Shown: one piece after another, positions 44,438 through 55,118 of the stretch
Position numbering within the stretch: the first letter of the stretch is position 1
How the letters are laid out: every line of letters starts with the position of its first letter
Source of the DNA: Humitalea rosea
GTDB taxonomy: Bacteria > Pseudomonadota > Alphaproteobacteria > Acetobacterales > Acetobacteraceae
NCBI RefSeq assembly: GCF_003253705.1
Contig: NZ_QKYU01000011.1
Span: 62,001-126,000, forward strand
Direction: 5' to 3'
DNA length: 64,000 nucleotides
Position numbers and translations under genes: made by a program
The notes under the pieces: generated by a model
Seen by the model: only the letters and a program-made list of their open reading frames with translations
Told to the model about the DNA's origin: nothing
Databases searched by the model: none

Positions 44438-45708
44438 ACCAGGAAGGCGCGGATGTCATTCACATTGGTCAACGTCGGCCCGGTGGTGACCAGATCCCCC
44501 AATGCGCCGAAAATGCCGAAGGAATCATGCCGGGCCAGGCGGCCGCGCGGGTCCAGCTTCGCCGCCCGCGCCAGGGTCGTCGGCGTCGCGATAGCCCCCG
44601 CATTGTCCTCCGAGCCATCGATCCCGTCGCTGTCGCCCATCAGCGCCCAGATACGCGGATGCCCTGCCAGCGCCAGGGCCGCGCCCAGCAGGCATTCGCC
44701 ATTCCGCCCGCCCCGGCCGCCGCCACCGCCTTGGCCAAGCGTCACCGTCGTCTCGCCGCCCGAGAGCAGCACGCAGGGGGCCGCCAGCGGATGGCCATGG
44801 GTCGCCGCCGAGATGGCGATGCCCGCCAGTACCTGCCCGACCACCCCCGCCTCGCCTTCCAGCGCATCGCCGAGGATCAGCGAGGCCAGCCCTTGCGCCC
44901 GCGCGGCGGCGGCGGCGGCTTCCAGCGCCATCCGCGGGGTCGCGATCATGCGGTAATCGGCGCGGGCCAGGCGGGGATCGCCGGGCTTGGGCGTCTCCTC
45001 CGCCGCCGCGGCCAGATGTGCGGCGACGGCCGGGGGCGGGGTGATGCCGTAGCGCGCCAGGATCGCCTGGGCTTCGGCAAAGGTGCTGGGGTCCGCAACG
45101 GTGGGGCCGGAGGCGATCACCGTCGGGTCATCCCCCGGCACATCGGAGATCGCCAGGGTCACGACCTGAGCGGGGAAGGCCGCCGCCGCCAGCCTGCCGC
45201 CCTTGATCGCCGAGAGGTGCCGGCGGATGCAGTTCATCTCATGGATGGTGGCGCCGCAGGCGAGCAGGGCGCGGTTGACCGCCTGCTTGTCCTCCAGGGT
45301 CAGCCCCGGGGCCGCCAGCGCCAGCAAGGCCGATCCGCCGCCGGAGATCAGCGCCAGCACCAGGTCATCCGCGCCCAGCCCCTGCACCATCGCCAGCATC
45401 CGCGCCGCCGCCGCGGCACCGGCGGCGTCGGGCACGGGGTGGGAGGCCTCGATGACCTCCACCCCCGTGGTCGGGTAGCCATGGCCATAGCGGGTGACGA
45501 CCAGGCCGGTCGCCTCGGGCCAGACCGCCTCGACCGCCGCCGCCATGACGGCGGCGGATTTGCCGGCGCCGACCACCACCACCCGCCCCTTCGGGCGCGG
45601 CGGCAGATGGGCGGCCAGCACGATCCTGGGATCGGCGGCAGCGACGGCGGCGTCGAACAGGGCGCGCAGCGTCGCGCGGGCAGAGGCATCATCCATGACG
45701 GCAAGCAT
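44431..45708 (-). CDS. ttuD: Glycerate 2-kinase, MOFRL family (hydroxypyruvate reductase/TtuD-like)
   Basis: The 425-residue protein has an N-terminal glycerate kinase domain (RVVVVGAGKSAAVMA, ALISGGGSALLALAAPGLTL, KGGRLA) and the C-terminal MOFRL domain (CVLLSGGETTVTLG, GGRNGECLLGAALALAG, DSDGIDGSEDNAGA). It turns glycerate into 2-phosphoglycerate, which reaches pyruvate through enolase and the neighbouring pyruvate kinase. The start is ATG 45708 or 45696. TtuD was once described as a hydroxypyruvate reductase, but kinase activity is the accepted role. Confidence 0.9.
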   Translation of the reverse strand: MLAVMDDASARATLRALFDAAVAAADPRIVLAAHLPPRPKGRVVVVGAGKSAAVMAAAVEAVWPEATGLVVTRYGHGYPTTGVEVIEASHPVPDAAGAAAAARMLAMVQGLGADDLVLALISGGGSALLALAAPGLTLEDKQAVNRALLACGATIHEMNCIRRHLSAIKGGRLAAAAFPAQVVTLAISDVPGDDPTVIASGPTVADPSTFAEAQAILARYGITPPPAVAAHLAAAAEETPKPGDPRLARADYRMIATPRMALEAAAAAARAQGLASLILGDALEGEAGVVGQVLAGIAISAATHGHPLAAPCVLLSGGETTVTLGQGGGGGRGGRNGECLLGAALALAGHPRIWALMGDSDGIDGSEDNAGAIATPTTLARAAKLDPRGRLARHDSFGIFGALGDLVTTGPTLTNVNDIRAFLVT

Positions 45709-45795
45709 GGCGCGATGGCGCCCGCGCGTCATCACCCCAGGCTTGAGCGGCACCGGCCCCGCGCCCATTTGTCGGCCGACAGCAGGAGGACGACC

Positions 45796-46143
45796 ATGCC
45801 CGATCCGCAAGCCGAAGCCGACCTCGCCCTGGGCGCTGCCGCGACGCTGGACCCCGCCGCGCGCGAGAAGATCGAGGCCGCGGCCTTCCGCAAGCTGGTG
45901 GCGCATCTGCGCAGCCGCACCGATGTGCAGAACATCGACATGATGACCCTGGCCGGCTTCTGCCGGAACTGCCTGTCGCGCTGGTACCAGGAAGCGGCCG
46001 CCGATGCCGGGCTGGCGCTGGCCACCCCGGCGGCGCGGGAGATCATCTACGGCATGCCCTATGCCAACTGGCAGGCCGCACACCAGACCGCAGCGACCCC
46101 GGCGCAAAAGGCCGCCATGGTCGCGGCCAACCCGGAGCACTGA
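45796..46143 (+). CDS. DUF1244 family protein
   Basis: The 115-residue protein has the highly conserved core FRKLVAHLRSRTDVQN, DMMTLAGFCRNCLSRWY and AREIIYGMPYANW, which identifies DUF1244. The CxxC pair (CRNC) may bind metal. Function is unknown, and the family is widespread in proteobacteria. GGAGG lies upstream of ATG 45796. It converges on the antiporter gene with 6 bp between the stops. Confidence 0.92.
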   Translation: MPDPQAEADLALGAAATLDPAAREKIEAAAFRKLVAHLRSRTDVQNIDMMTLAGFCRNCLSRWYQEAAADAGLALATPAAREIIYGMPYANWQAAHQTAATPAQKAAMVAANPEH

Positions 46144-46149
46144 TGGGCC

Positions 46150-47832
46150 TCAGCCGGTGGCGGGTTCCGCCCCCGGCTTCGGGTGCAGGGCCAGGCCGAG
46201 CATGCCCAGGGCCAGTTCCCGCTCCCCCATCACGATCTCATCCGCGCCTTTTTCGCGCAGATAGGTCACCTCATCATCGGAGTGGGCGCGGGCGATGATT
46301 CGCAGGCCGGGGCTCGCCAGCCGCGCCTGTTCGACGATCTGCCCCGCCTCGAAGCCGTTGGGGATCGCGACGAAGAGCAGCGCGGCCAGCGGCAGGGCAG
46401 CGGCGGCCACCACCGTGGGTGAGGCCGCATTGCCCACGATCACCTCCCACCCATCGGTGCGGGCACGCGCGGCGCGACCAGTGTCGTCCTCCAGGATGAG
46501 GACAGGCCCCCCCGCCTCCCGCATCCCCTCGGCGATGACCCGCCCCACCCGACCATAGCCGATCACCACCGCATGCGCCGTAAGCAGCGTCGGGACCAGA
46601 TCGGTCTCCTCCTCCGGCTCCGGTTGGGCCGGGGCCGAGACGGTGGTGGCCGGCAGGGTGATGAAGCGGGCGACCAGGCCGAAGACCAGCGGGTTCAGCA
46701 GGATCGAGATGATGGCCGCGGCCAGGATCAGATCCCGCCCCGCCTCCGGCAGCAGCCCCAGCGTGACCCCGAGCCCGGCCAGGATGAAGGAGAACTCGCC
46801 GATCTGCGCGAGGCTGGCCGAAACCGTCAGCGCCGTCGCGACCGAATGGCGGAACAGGCGGATGATGATGAAGGCGGCGATGGATTTTCCGACCAGGATG
46901 ACCGCCACGGTCGCGAGCAGCGGCAGCGGCCGCTCCACCACCACCGCCGGGTTGAACAGCATCCCGACGGAGACGAAGAACAGCACCGCGAAGGCGTCTC
47001 GCAGCGGCAGCGTTTCCTCGGCGGCGCGATGGCTCAGCTCCGATTCCGCCAGCACCATGCCGGCGAAGAAGGCGCCGAGCGCGAAGGAGACCCCGAACAG
47101 GAGCGAGGAGCCGAACGCGACCCCGAGCGCCACGGCCAGCACCGCCAGCCGGAACAGCTCGCGTGAGCCGGTATGGGCGGTGTAGTGCAGGACGAAGGGG
47201 ATCACCCGCCGGCCGATGATCAGCATGAAGGCGACGAAGGCCACGACCTTGCCCAGCGTCGTGGCCAGGACCATCCAGAGCGGCCCCGCGGCACCATCCA
47301 CCCCGTTGATCGACTGCGCCAGCACCGGCAGCAGCACGAGGGCGATGACCATCGCCAGATCCTCGACGATCAGCCAGCCGACCGCGATCCGCCCGCGTTC
47401 CGTCTGCAGGATGCGGCGTTCCTGCAAGGAGCGCAGCAGCACCACGGTGCTGGCGACCGAAAGCGCCAGCCCGAAGACCAGCCCCGCCGCCCAGTTCCAG
47501 CCGAAGGCCCAGCCCAGCCCCATGCCCATCAGCGTCGCCGTCGCCATCTGCGCGATGGCGCCGGGGATGGCGATCATGCGGACCGAGAGCAGGTCCTTCA
47601 GCGAGAAATGCAGCCCGACGCCGAACATCAGCAGGATCACCCCGATCTCCGCCAATTCGCCCGCCAGGGCCGCATCGCCGACGAAGCCGGGGGTGAAGGG
47701 GCCGAGCACGACACCCGCGAGCAGGTAGCCGACCAAGGGCGAGATCCGCAGCCGGTGGGCGATGATGCCCATGACGAAGGCGAGGGCGAGACCGGCGGCG
47801 ATCATCGCGATCAGGGGGGTGGGGTGGTGCAT
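46150..47832 (-). CDS. ybaL: YbaL-type monovalent cation:proton antiporter with RCK domain
   Basis: The 560-residue protein has about twelve helices of the CPA2/Kef type (LAEIGVILLMFGVGLHFSL, GWLIVEDLAMVIALVLLP) and a C-terminal TrkA-N domain (AVVIGYGRVGRVIAEGM). It probably exchanges K+ or Na+ for protons, gated by a nucleotide. The ATG at 47832 (MHHPTPLI) has GGAGG upstream and is preferred to 47847. The VIT-family gene lies 57 bp upstream on the same strand. Confidence 0.93.
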   Translation of the reverse strand: MHHPTPLIAMIAAGLALAFVMGIIAHRLRISPLVGYLLAGVVLGPFTPGFVGDAALAGELAEIGVILLMFGVGLHFSLKDLLSVRMIAIPGAIAQMATATLMGMGLGWAFGWNWAAGLVFGLALSVASTVVLLRSLQERRILQTERGRIAVGWLIVEDLAMVIALVLLPVLAQSINGVDGAAGPLWMVLATTLGKVVAFVAFMLIIGRRVIPFVLHYTAHTGSRELFRLAVLAVALGVAFGSSLLFGVSFALGAFFAGMVLAESELSHRAAEETLPLRDAFAVLFFVSVGMLFNPAVVVERPLPLLATVAVILVGKSIAAFIIIRLFRHSVATALTVSASLAQIGEFSFILAGLGVTLGLLPEAGRDLILAAAIISILLNPLVFGLVARFITLPATTVSAPAQPEPEEETDLVPTLLTAHAVVIGYGRVGRVIAEGMREAGGPVLILEDDTGRAARARTDGWEVIVGNAASPTVVAAAALPLAALLFVAIPNGFEAGQIVEQARLASPGLRIIARAHSDDEVTYLREKGADEIVMGERELALGMLGLALHPKPGAEPATG

Positions 47833-47889
47833 CGGCCTCCAGACCATAGGCGAGGGAAGAAAAGGCGGGACCGCGGCCCCTTGAGCGTC

Positions 47890-48657
47890 TCAACCGCCCA
47901 CGGCGCGCGCCACAAGGAAGGCGACGCCGGCCGCGAGGCCGCCGATGCCGAGGGTCTGAACCGCCCCGCGCAAGGGCGGCAGCCCGGTCGCCCGCGCCTT
48001 CAGCCAGCCGAACCCGGTCAGCGCGAGGGCCGTCATCACCGCGGACAGGGTCAGGGCGGGCGGCGTCTCGGCAAAGAAAAAATAGGGGGAGAGCGGGATC
48101 ATGCCGCCCACCACATAGGCGCCGCCGATCGCCACCGCCGAGCGCCTCGCCCGGTTGGCTTCGGGTTCGGCGAGTTCCAGCTCGAAGCGCATCATGAAAT
48201 CGACCCAGGCCTGGCGGTCGGCGCAGATGGCGTTGGTGGCGGCGGTCAGCACCTCCCCGCGCAGGCCCTGGCGATGCAGAATCGCCATGACCTCCCAATG
48301 CTCTCGCTCGGGCCAGTCGTGGGTTTCCTGCTCCTCCCGCCGGCGTTCGGCGGCGTAGTGGTCAGCGTCGGTGCGGGCGGCGAGGTAGCCGCCCAGGCCC
48401 ATGGCGACGCAGCCCGCGGCGATTTCGGCCAGCCCCGCCGTCACGATCAGCGGGTTGGCCGCGACCGCCCCGGCCAGGCCCGCCGCCAAGGCGAAGGGCA
48501 CGGTCAGCCCATCGGCCATGCCGATGACGATATCCCGCACAGTCTGGCTGCCGGCGAAATGGCCCTCGGGCGCGGGGCCGGGGGGTGGCGGGGGCAGCCC
48601 GTCCCGCCAGGCGGGGCGAAGGGGCTCGGCGGCGGCGGGAGCATTGTCGTTCGGCAT
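47890..48657 (-). CDS. VIT1/CCC1-family transporter
   Basis: The 255-residue protein has five hydrophobic helices. It carries the family features GMADGLTVPFALAAGL, EIAAGCVAMGLGGYLAA and GGAYVVGGMIPLSPYFF. Members move Fe2+ or Mn2+ out of the cytoplasm in plants and fungi. Bacterial substrates are usually inferred. The acidic/His loop (DADHYAAERRREEQETHDWPE) is where this family binds metal. It is divergent from tkt with 159 bp between. Confidence 0.92.
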   Translation of the reverse strand: MPNDNAPAAAEPLRPAWRDGLPPPPPGPAPEGHFAGSQTVRDIVIGMADGLTVPFALAAGLAGAVAANPLIVTAGLAEIAAGCVAMGLGGYLAARTDADHYAAERRREEQETHDWPEREHWEVMAILHRQGLRGEVLTAATNAICADRQAWVDFMMRFELELAEPEANRARRSAVAIGGAYVVGGMIPLSPYFFFAETPPALTLSAVMTALALTGFGWLKARATGLPPLRGAVQTLGIGGLAAGVAFLVARAVGG

Positions 48658-48816
48658 GACGTGAGATTAACCCGAAAAGCCTGCTGCATGGCAGCATCCA
48701 GCGGCATCATTCCTGACGAAGCGTGGAGGTCGCGGCGCGCCCATCGCCCGCGACGCGGTTGCCCCTCCGCCTCCCCCACCTTATAGCGGCCGGGCACAGC
48801 CATTGGATGTCCCCGC

Positions 48817-50868
48817 TTGGCCGCCCTGCCTCCTGCCGACCCCACTGCCGCCAACCCGGCCCTTGCCGCCCAGGCCGTCCTGCTCGCCAGACCGGTGACC
48901 GAGGCGCGTCGCATGGCGGATGCCATCCGTGCCCTGGCGATCGACGCCGTGGAGGCGGCGAAATCCGGCCACCCCGGCATGCCCATGGGCATGGCCGATG
49001 TCGCGACGGTGCTCTGGACCCGGTTCCTGAAATTCGACGCGGCCGATCCGCGCTGGCCCGACCGCGACCGCTTCGTGCTGTCGGCCGGGCACGGCTCGAT
49101 GCTGCTCTATGCTCTGATCCATCTGACCGGCCATGCCGGCATGGGGATCGAGGATCTGAAGCAGTTTCGCCAGCTGCATTCCGTCGCCGCCGGCCATCCG
49201 GAATACGGCGAGCATCCCGCGATCGAGACCACGACCGGCCCGCTCGGCCAGGGCCTGGCCACCGCCGTCGGCATGGCGCTGGCCGAACGCCATCTGGCGG
49301 CGCGCTTCGGGCGTTCGCTGGTCGATCACCGCACCTGGGTCATCGCCTCGGACGGCGACCTGATGGAGGGCATCAGCCACGAGGCGGCCTCCCTCGCCGG
49401 GCATATGAAGCTGAGCAAGCTGACGGTGCTGTGGGACGACAACGGCATCTCGATCGACGGCGATCTGTCGATCTCCTCCTCCGAGGATCAGCTCAAGCGC
49501 TTTGCCGCCTATGGCTGGGCGGTGAAGCGGGTGGATGGGCATGACCCGGACGCCGTGGCCGCCGCCTGCGCCCAGGCCGTGCGCGCGAGCAAGCCGACCC
49601 TGATCGCCTGCCGCACCATCATCGGCTTCTCCGCGCCTACCAAGGCCGGCACCGCGGGCAGCCACGGCTCGCCGCTCGGCGGGGCCGAGGCCGCGGCGGC
49701 CAAGGCCGCCCTCGGCTGGACGCATGCGCCCTTCGAGGTGCCGGAGGATCTGCGCGCCCTTTGGGCGACGGCCGGCGCGCGCTCAAGCGGCCCGCGCCGC
49801 TCCTGGCTCAAGCGCTTGGCCAAGCATCCCCAGAAGGGCGAGTTCGACCGCGCCATCCAGGGCCGCCTGCCCGATGGCTGGACGGATTCGCTGAACGCGC
49901 TCCGTGCCTCGATCGCCGAGAACAAGCCGAATCAGGGCAGCCGCATTTCCAGCCAGAAGGCGCTGGAAGCTTTGGTCCCCGCGGTGCCCGAGATGATCGG
50001 CGGCAGCGCCGACCTCACCGGCAGCAACAACACCAACGTCAAGGGCATCCCCGCGATGAAGCCCGGCGATTACGCCGGCCGCTTCGTCCACTGGGGCATC
50101 CGCGAGCATGGGATGGCCGCCGCGATGAACGGGATGGCGCTGCATGGCGGCATCATCCCCTATTCGGGCACCTTCCTGATTTTCGCCGATTACCTGCGGC
50201 CGGCGCTGCGGCTCGCCGCGCTGATGCAGCAGCGCGTCATCCATGTGCTGACGCATGACAGCATCGGCCTCGGCGAGGACGGCCCGACCCACCAGCCGGT
50301 GGAGACGCTCGCCAGCCTGCGCTGCATCCCGAATGTCTCCGTCTTCCGCCCGGCGGATGCGATGGAGACGGCGGAATGCTGGGATCTGGCCTTGCGGCGC
50401 AATGACGGCCCCTCGGTACTCGCGCTGTCGCGCCAAAACCTGCCGACGCTCAGCACCGAGACGGGGGAAAACCGCTGCGCCCGCGGCGGCTATGTGCTGG
50501 CCGAGGCCTCCGGCCCCCGCCGCGCGACCTTCATCGCCACCGGGTCGGAAGTGCAGCTCGCCATGGCGGCGCGCGACATGCTGGAGGCCGAGGGCCTGCC
50601 GGCGGCCGTCGTCTCCCTGCCCTGCTGGGAATTGTTCGCGGCCCAGGATCCCGCCTATCGCGAGGCAACCCTGGGCTCCGCCCCGCGTATCGGCATCGAG
50701 GCCGCGGTCAGCTTCGGCTGGGACCGCTGGCTGGGGCCGGAGGGCGCCTTCATCGGCATGACCGGCTTCGGCGCCAGCGCCCCGGCCGAGCAGCTCTATC
50801 GTCATTTCGGCATCACCGCCGAGGCCGCGGCACAGGCCGCGCGCAAGCGCATCACCACCAACGCGTAA
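48817..50868 (+). CDS. tkt: Transketolase
   Basis: This thiamine diphosphate enzyme transfers two-carbon units in the pentose phosphate pathway. Family features are [29 protein letters not shown], the cofactor motif [19 protein letters not shown], and [19 protein letters not shown] in the pyrimidine domain. The length of 683 residues from TTG 48817 fits the family, and ATG 48913 is an alternative short start. It leads a tkt-gap-pgk operon with 15- and 21-bp gaps. Confidence 0.97.
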   Translation: MAALPPADPTAANPALAAQAVLLARPVTEARRMADAIRALAIDAVEAAKSGHPGMPMGMADVATVLWTRFLKFDAADPRWPDRDRFVLSAGHGSMLLYALIHLTGHAGMGIEDLKQFRQLHSVAAGHPEYGEHPAIETTTGPLGQGLATAVGMALAERHLAARFGRSLVDHRTWVIASDGDLMEGISHEAASLAGHMKLSKLTVLWDDNGISIDGDLSISSSEDQLKRFAAYGWAVKRVDGHDPDAVAAACAQAVRASKPTLIACRTIIGFSAPTKAGTAGSHGSPLGGAEAAAAKAALGWTHAPFEVPEDLRALWATAGARSSGPRRSWLKRLAKHPQKGEFDRAIQGRLPDGWTDSLNALRASIAENKPNQGSRISSQKALEALVPAVPEMIGGSADLTGSNNTNVKGIPAMKPGDYAGRFVHWGIREHGMAAAMNGMALHGGIIPYSGTFLIFADYLRPALRLAALMQQRVIHVLTHDSIGLGEDGPTHQPVETLASLRCIPNVSVFRPADAMETAECWDLALRRNDGPSVLALSRQNLPTLSTETGENRCARGGYVLAEASGPRRATFIATGSEVQLAMAARDMLEAEGLPAAVVSLPCWELFAAQDPAYREATLGSAPRIGIEAAVSFGWDRWLGPEGAFIGMTGFGASAPAEQLYRHFGITAEAAAQAARKRITTNA

Positions 50869-50883
50869 AAGGGAATAGCTGCC

Positions 50884-51900
50884 ATGGCCGTGAAGGTCGC
50901 GATCAACGGGTTCGGACGCATTGGGCGCCTTGTGCTGCGCGCCATGATCGAAAGCGGGCGCAGCGATGTGGAATGCGTCGCGATCAACGACCTCGGCTCG
51001 GTCGAGGCGAACGCGCATCTGTTCCGCTATGACAGCGTGCACGGCCGCTTCCCCGGCGAGGTCGCCGTCGATGGCAACAAGCTGCTGATCACCGCCAATG
51101 GCCGGAGCTATGCGCCGATCGTGGTCAGCGCCGAGCGCGACCCGACCAAGGTGCCGTTCCAGGGCGTCGATGTGGCGATGGAATGCACCGGCATCTTCAC
51201 CGCCAAGGACAAGGCCTCCGCCCTGCTGACCGCGGGCGCGCGAAAAGTGCTGATCTCGGCCCCGGGCGAGAACGCGGATGCGACCATCGTCTATGGCGTG
51301 AACCACCAGGTGCTGACGAAGGAGATGACGGTCGTCTCCAACGCCTCCTGCACCACCAACTGCCTGGCGCCGATCGCCCAGGTGCTGCACCAGGAATTCG
51401 GCATCCTGCGCGGCTACATGGTCACCATCCACGCCTATACCGGCGACCAGAACACGGTGGACACGCTGCACAAGGACCTGCACCGGGCCCGCGCCGCCGC
51501 CGTCTCCGCGATCCCGACCAGCACGGGTGCGGCCAAGGCCGTCGGCCTCGTGCTGCCGGAGCTGAAGGGCAAGCTGGACGGCACCGCCATCCGCATCCCG
51601 GTGCCGAATGTCTCCCTGGTCAGCCTGGACTTCGTCCCGGCCAAGGAGAATGTGACCAAGGAGCAGGTGAACGCGGCGATGAAGGCCGCGAGCGAGGGCC
51701 GCCTGCGCGGCATCCTCGACTACAACACCGCGCCGCTGGTCAGCATCGACTTCAACCACAACCCGGCGTCCTCGACCTTCGACGCCACCCAGACCCAGGT
51801 CGTCGATGGCGCGCTGGTCCGGGTGATGTCCTGGTACGACAACGAGTGGGGCTTCTCGAACCGCATGAGCGATACGGCCGCCCTGTTCGGCAGCCTTTAA
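50884..51900 (+). CDS. gap: Type I glyceraldehyde-3-phosphate dehydrogenase
   Basis: The enzyme oxidises glyceraldehyde-3-phosphate to 1,3-bisphosphoglycerate. It begins [13 protein letters not shown] (NAD-binding), has the active cysteine in [12 protein letters not shown] and the histidine in HAYTGDQN, and ends [12 protein letters not shown]. The length of 338 residues is normal. The gene lies 15 bp after tkt and 21 bp before pgk. Confidence 0.98.
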   Translation: MAVKVAINGFGRIGRLVLRAMIESGRSDVECVAINDLGSVEANAHLFRYDSVHGRFPGEVAVDGNKLLITANGRSYAPIVVSAERDPTKVPFQGVDVAMECTGIFTAKDKASALLTAGARKVLISAPGENADATIVYGVNHQVLTKEMTVVSNASCTTNCLAPIAQVLHQEFGILRGYMVTIHAYTGDQNTVDTLHKDLHRARAAAVSAIPTSTGAAKAVGLVLPELKGKLDGTAIRIPVPNVSLVSLDFVPAKENVTKEQVNAAMKAASEGRLRGILDYNTAPLVSIDFNHNPASSTFDATQTQVVDGALVRVMSWYDNEWGFSNRMSDTAALFGSL

Positions 51901-51921
51901 TACCCGCCGGAGCAGATACGC

Positions 51922-53112
51922 ATGGCCCGCACCCTCGATGACCTCACCGATGTGGCGGGCAAGCGTGTCCTGCTTCGCGCCGATCTGAACGTGCCGACCT
52001 CGGACGGCAAGATCACCGACCGCACCCGGATCGACCGCCTCTGCCCCACCATCCGCGAACTCGCCAACAAGGGCGCGCGGGTGGTGGTGTGCAGCCATTT
52101 CGACCGCCCCCGCGGCAAGCGCGTGCCGGAAATGTCGCTGGCGCCGATGGCGGAGGCGCTGTCCGACGCGCTGGAGCGCCCCGTGGGTTTCGCCGATGAC
52201 TGCATCGGCCCGGTGGCCGAGGCCGCCGTCGCGGCGCTGAAGGATGGCGAGATCCTGCTGCTGGAAAACACCCGCTTCCACGCCGGCGAGGAGAAGAACG
52301 ACCCGGCCATGGCAGCGGCGCTGGCGAAGCTCGCCGATGTCTATGTGAACGACGCCTTCTCCGCCGCCCACCGCGCCCATGCCAGCACCGAGGGCGTCGC
52401 GCATCTGCTCCCCGCCTATGCGGGCCGGCTGATGCAGGCCGAGCTGGATGCGTTGCAGGCAGCCCTCGGCAAGCCCGCGCGCCCGGTCGTGGCGATCGTC
52501 GGCGGCGCCAAGGTCAGCACCAAGCTTGACCTGCTCGGCAATCTGTCGGGCAAGGTCGATGTGCTGGTGATCGGCGGCGCCATGGCCAATACCTTCCTCG
52601 CCGCGCAAGGCGCCGCCATGGGCCGCTCGTTGCAGGAAGCCGAGATGCATGCGACGGCGCTCGATATCCTTGAGACCGCCAAGGACAATAATTGCGAGGT
52701 GCTGCTGCCGGTCGATCTGGTCGCGGCCGAGCGCTTCGAGGCCGGTTCCCCGCATCGCACCGTCTCCGCCATGTCGGTGCCAGAGGATATGATGGCGCTC
52801 GACGTCGGGCCGGAGACGGTCAGAATGATTGAGGCGCGGCTGCGCGGCGCGAGCACGCTGGTCTGGAACGGCCCGCTCGGCGCCTTCGAGATCCCCCCCT
52901 TCGACACCGCGACCGTGGAAGTGGCGGCGATGGTTGCCTCGCTGACCGCATCGGCGGGGCTGGTCTCCATCGGCGGCGGGGGTGACACCGTCTCCGCCTT
53001 GCGCCACGCCGGGGTGCTGGACCGGATGACCTACGTCTCCTCGGCCGGCGGGGCCTTCCTGGAATGGCTGGAAGGCAAGACGCTGCCAGGGGTCGCGGCG
53101 CTCGGCGGCTGA
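51922..53112 (+). CDS. pgk: Phosphoglycerate kinase
   Basis: The enzyme makes ATP from 1,3-bisphosphoglycerate. The signature [11 protein letters not shown] is near the N-terminus. [17 protein letters not shown] and GGGDTVSAL follow, and the end is [19 protein letters not shown]. The length of 396 residues is normal. GGAG precedes ATG 51922. It is the last gene of tkt-gap-pgk, and 170 bp follow before the next likely gene. Confidence 0.98.
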   Translation: MARTLDDLTDVAGKRVLLRADLNVPTSDGKITDRTRIDRLCPTIRELANKGARVVVCSHFDRPRGKRVPEMSLAPMAEALSDALERPVGFADDCIGPVAEAAVAALKDGEILLLENTRFHAGEEKNDPAMAAALAKLADVYVNDAFSAAHRAHASTEGVAHLLPAYAGRLMQAELDALQAALGKPARPVVAIVGGAKVSTKLDLLGNLSGKVDVLVIGGAMANTFLAAQGAAMGRSLQEAEMHATALDILETAKDNNCEVLLPVDLVAAERFEAGSPHRTVSAMSVPEDMMALDVGPETVRMIEARLRGASTLVWNGPLGAFEIPPFDTATVEVAAMVASLTASAGLVSIGGGGDTVSALRHAGVLDRMTYVSSAGGAFLEWLEGKTLPGVAALGG

Positions 53113-53282
53113 ACGCTGAATTTTTCGTAAACAAGGCGGATGCAACCGGCGGTGGGTTGAGTGTTAACGGGGCGTAAACGCATGGTTCGTGCATGCGTAT
53201 CGCCCCGCTTTCCCCCACCCGCAGCCCCGCCATCGCCGCACGGCGGCGCTTGCCGTTCACCGCCGATTTACGTCTCTCGGCC

Positions 53283-53504
53283 ATGATCGCCAGCATGATC
53301 ACGACCAACGCTCTCGCCGCCTTCTCCCAGGATGTGTCCCGCACCGGCGGGGTCGGCGCCGCGACCCCGGTGCGCGATGTGCAGACCGCCAGCGGCCGGT
53401 CGGCCGCCTCGGCCTTGGCCGGGCCGCAGCGCACCCTTGGGGCGGTTCCGCCGGCACCCAGCCAGGCTCCGCCGCGCGGATCTTTGCTCGACCTGCGGGT
53501 CTGA
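53283..53504 (+). CDS. Small protein of unknown function with conserved-looking C-terminus
   Basis: The product has about 73 residues: TTNALAAFSQDVSRTGGVGA, ATPVRDVQ, then a Pro-rich linker and PRGSLLDLRV at the end. I do not recognise the family and there is no signal peptide. The frame is open from 53193, and starts at 53193, 53283 or 53295 are possible without a clear ribosome-binding site. Confidence 0.45.
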   Translation: MIASMITTNALAAFSQDVSRTGGVGAATPVRDVQTASGRSAASALAGPQRTLGAVPPAPSQAPPRGSLLDLRV

Positions 53505-53555
53505 ACCGAGCCGCTGCCGCTTGCGCCACGGCGCGCGCATGGCCACCCTATAGGT

Positions 53556-54119
53556 ATGACTTCCGCCGATCCGCCCCGTTTTATCCGCCGCATCCCCGAG
53601 GGGGATGACCGCGAACGGCTGACCTGCCTGGACTGCGGCCACGTCGCCTACGAAAATCCAAAGATCGTGGTCGGCAGCGTCGTGGAGCTGGAGGGCGGCG
53701 TCCTGCTCTGCCGCCGGGCGATCGAGCCCCGCCGCGGGTTCTGGACGCTTCCGGCCGGCTACATGGAAATGCAGGAAACGGTCGAGGAAGGCGCCCTCCG
53801 CGAAGCCTGGGAGGAAGCCCGCGCCCGGCTCACGCTGGAGGGCGTGCTCGCGGTCTATTCCATCGCGCGACTGGGACAGGTGCAGGTGATCTTCCGCGCC
53901 CGGCTGGCGGAACCCGGCTTTGCGGCCGGGCCGGAAAGCCTGGAGGTCCGCCGCTTCGACTGGGACGAAATCCCCTGGGATGCGCTGGCGTTCCCCTCGG
54001 TCCACTGGGCGCTGCAGACGTGGCGCGAGGGGGCCGGCGCGCCGCTTGGCGCACCCGCCGGCAACCCCGGCACGGACCCGCGCGGCGCCACGCCTTTGCC
54101 AGGGGGGGTCGCATTATGA
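53556..54119 (+). CDS. NUDIX hydrolase with N-terminal zinc ribbon
   Basis: The 187-residue protein begins with a half zinc ribbon ([13 protein letters not shown]). The NUDIX box follows in correct order, Gx5Ex7REUxEE ([21 protein letters not shown], given in two parts: GYMEMQE and [14 protein letters not shown]). Such zinc-ribbon NUDIX proteins hydrolyse nucleotide diphosphate compounds such as NADH or ADP-ribose, but the exact substrate is unknown. The stop overlaps the next start as ATGA. Confidence 0.92.
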   Translation: MTSADPPRFIRRIPEGDDRERLTCLDCGHVAYENPKIVVGSVVELEGGVLLCRRAIEPRRGFWTLPAGYMEMQETVEEGALREAWEEARARLTLEGVLAVYSIARLGQVQVIFRARLAEPGFAAGPESLEVRRFDWDEIPWDALAFPSVHWALQTWREGAGAPLGAPAGNPGTDPRGATPLPGGVAL

Positions 54120-55111
54120 CCAAGGGACCGGGACCGCGCTGGGCGAGCTGGATGCTGGCCCTGGCACTGGCGCCAGCCTGCGCCATGGGGCAGGCGCGGG
54201 CCCAGGCGAGCGATGCGGCGACGACAGCCGCGCCCGAGCCCGCCACGCGACGTATCCAGCTCACACCGGTGGAACCGCGCGGGAGCGCCATCCGCCGCCC
54301 CGCGACCCCGGGGGCACCGGATGTGCCATCGGCGCAGCCGCCGGTGGTTCAGGCTCCGGTGGTTCAGGCTCCGGCGGCGCCGGCCCCGGTGGCTCAGGCC
54401 CCGACGGTTCAAGCCCCGACGGTTCAGGTCCCGGTGCTTCAGGCCCCAGTGGTTCAGGCCCCAGTGGTTCAGGCCCCAGTGGTTCAGGCCCCAGTGGTTC
54501 AGGCCCCAGTGGTTCAGGCCCCAGTGGTTCAGGCGCCGACGGTTCAGGCCCCGGCGGTTCAGGCCCCGGCGGCCGTGCGCCGGCGCCAGGCCGCAGCCCA
54601 TCCCCCCACCGCGACCGGAACCCCGGCCTCGCGTCGCCGGGCCGCGGCGCCTGTGGCGGCTCCGGCTGCCACGCCGACGCCCGCGCCTCGGCCACCCTCG
54701 CTGCGCCCAGCCGCCCGGCCCTCCGGCCCGCCCTATCCGGTCGGCACCGCCGGGGAGGCGGGCACACCCGACACGCCCCGCGCATCCGCGCCGCAGCGCC
54801 CGGGCCGCGCCCGCCCCGCCGCGCGCAATCGCGCCGCACCGCCGCCGCCACCGCCCCCACCGGTCGCGCCCTGGGACCGCAGCGCCCGGCCGGGCCTCCC
54901 CGGTGAGCCGGCGCCCGTCCCCAACCGCGGCCTGGACCGCCCGGAGATCTCGGCACCGCCGAGGGCGCGCCTGACCCCGAGCCTGATCGGGCCGCATGCC
55001 ACGCCCGATGGCGCGGCGGCGACCGGGCCAGGCCATCTCGCCCTGCGCGAGGAACGGCTGTTCACGGAACCCGCCGCCGGGGCGATGCTGCGGCTGCCCT
55101 TCAGCTACTGA
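54116..55111 (+). CDS. Secreted Pro/Ala-rich protein with PVVQA repeats
   Basis: The 331-residue product has an N-terminal signal peptide ([18 protein letters not shown]). Fifteen five-residue repeats of the PVVQA type follow (residues about 76-150), then a long Pro/Ala/Arg-rich region ending in LRLPFSY. Function is unknown. Such linkers often span the periplasm. It is ATGA-coupled to the NUDIX gene and preceded by AGGGGGG. Low-complexity composition leaves all six frames open here, so the choice of frame rests on the signal peptide and coupling. Confidence 0.7.
   Translation: MTKGPGPRWASWMLALALAPACAMGQARAQASDAATTAAPEPATRRIQLTPVEPRGSAIRRPATPGAPDVPSAQPPVVQAPVVQAPAAPAPVAQAPTVQAPTVQVPVLQAPVVQAPVVQAPVVQAPVVQAPVVQAPVVQAPTVQAPAVQAPAAVRRRQAAAHPPTATGTPASRRRAAAPVAAPAATPTPAPRPPSLRPAARPSGPPYPVGTAGEAGTPDTPRASAPQRPGRARPAARNRAAPPPPPPPPVAPWDRSARPGLPGEPAPVPNRGLDRPEISAPPRARLTPSLIGPHATPDGAAATGPGHLALREERLFTEPAAGAMLRLPFSY
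54341..54565 (+). repeat. Fifteen tandem 15-bp units in a coding repeat
   Basis: The unit is CCAGTGGTTCAGGCC or a close variant. Five adjacent copies from 54446 are identical and a sixth (54521-54535) differs only in its last base. Since 15 is a multiple of three, copy-number change would keep the reading frame. Confidence 0.95.
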
Positions 55112-55118
55112 GGCGGCG

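Noticed and set aside
49783-53145. 1120-residue - strand frame opposite tkt-gap-pgk
   Set aside because: It crosses three certain genes on the other strand and has no domain.
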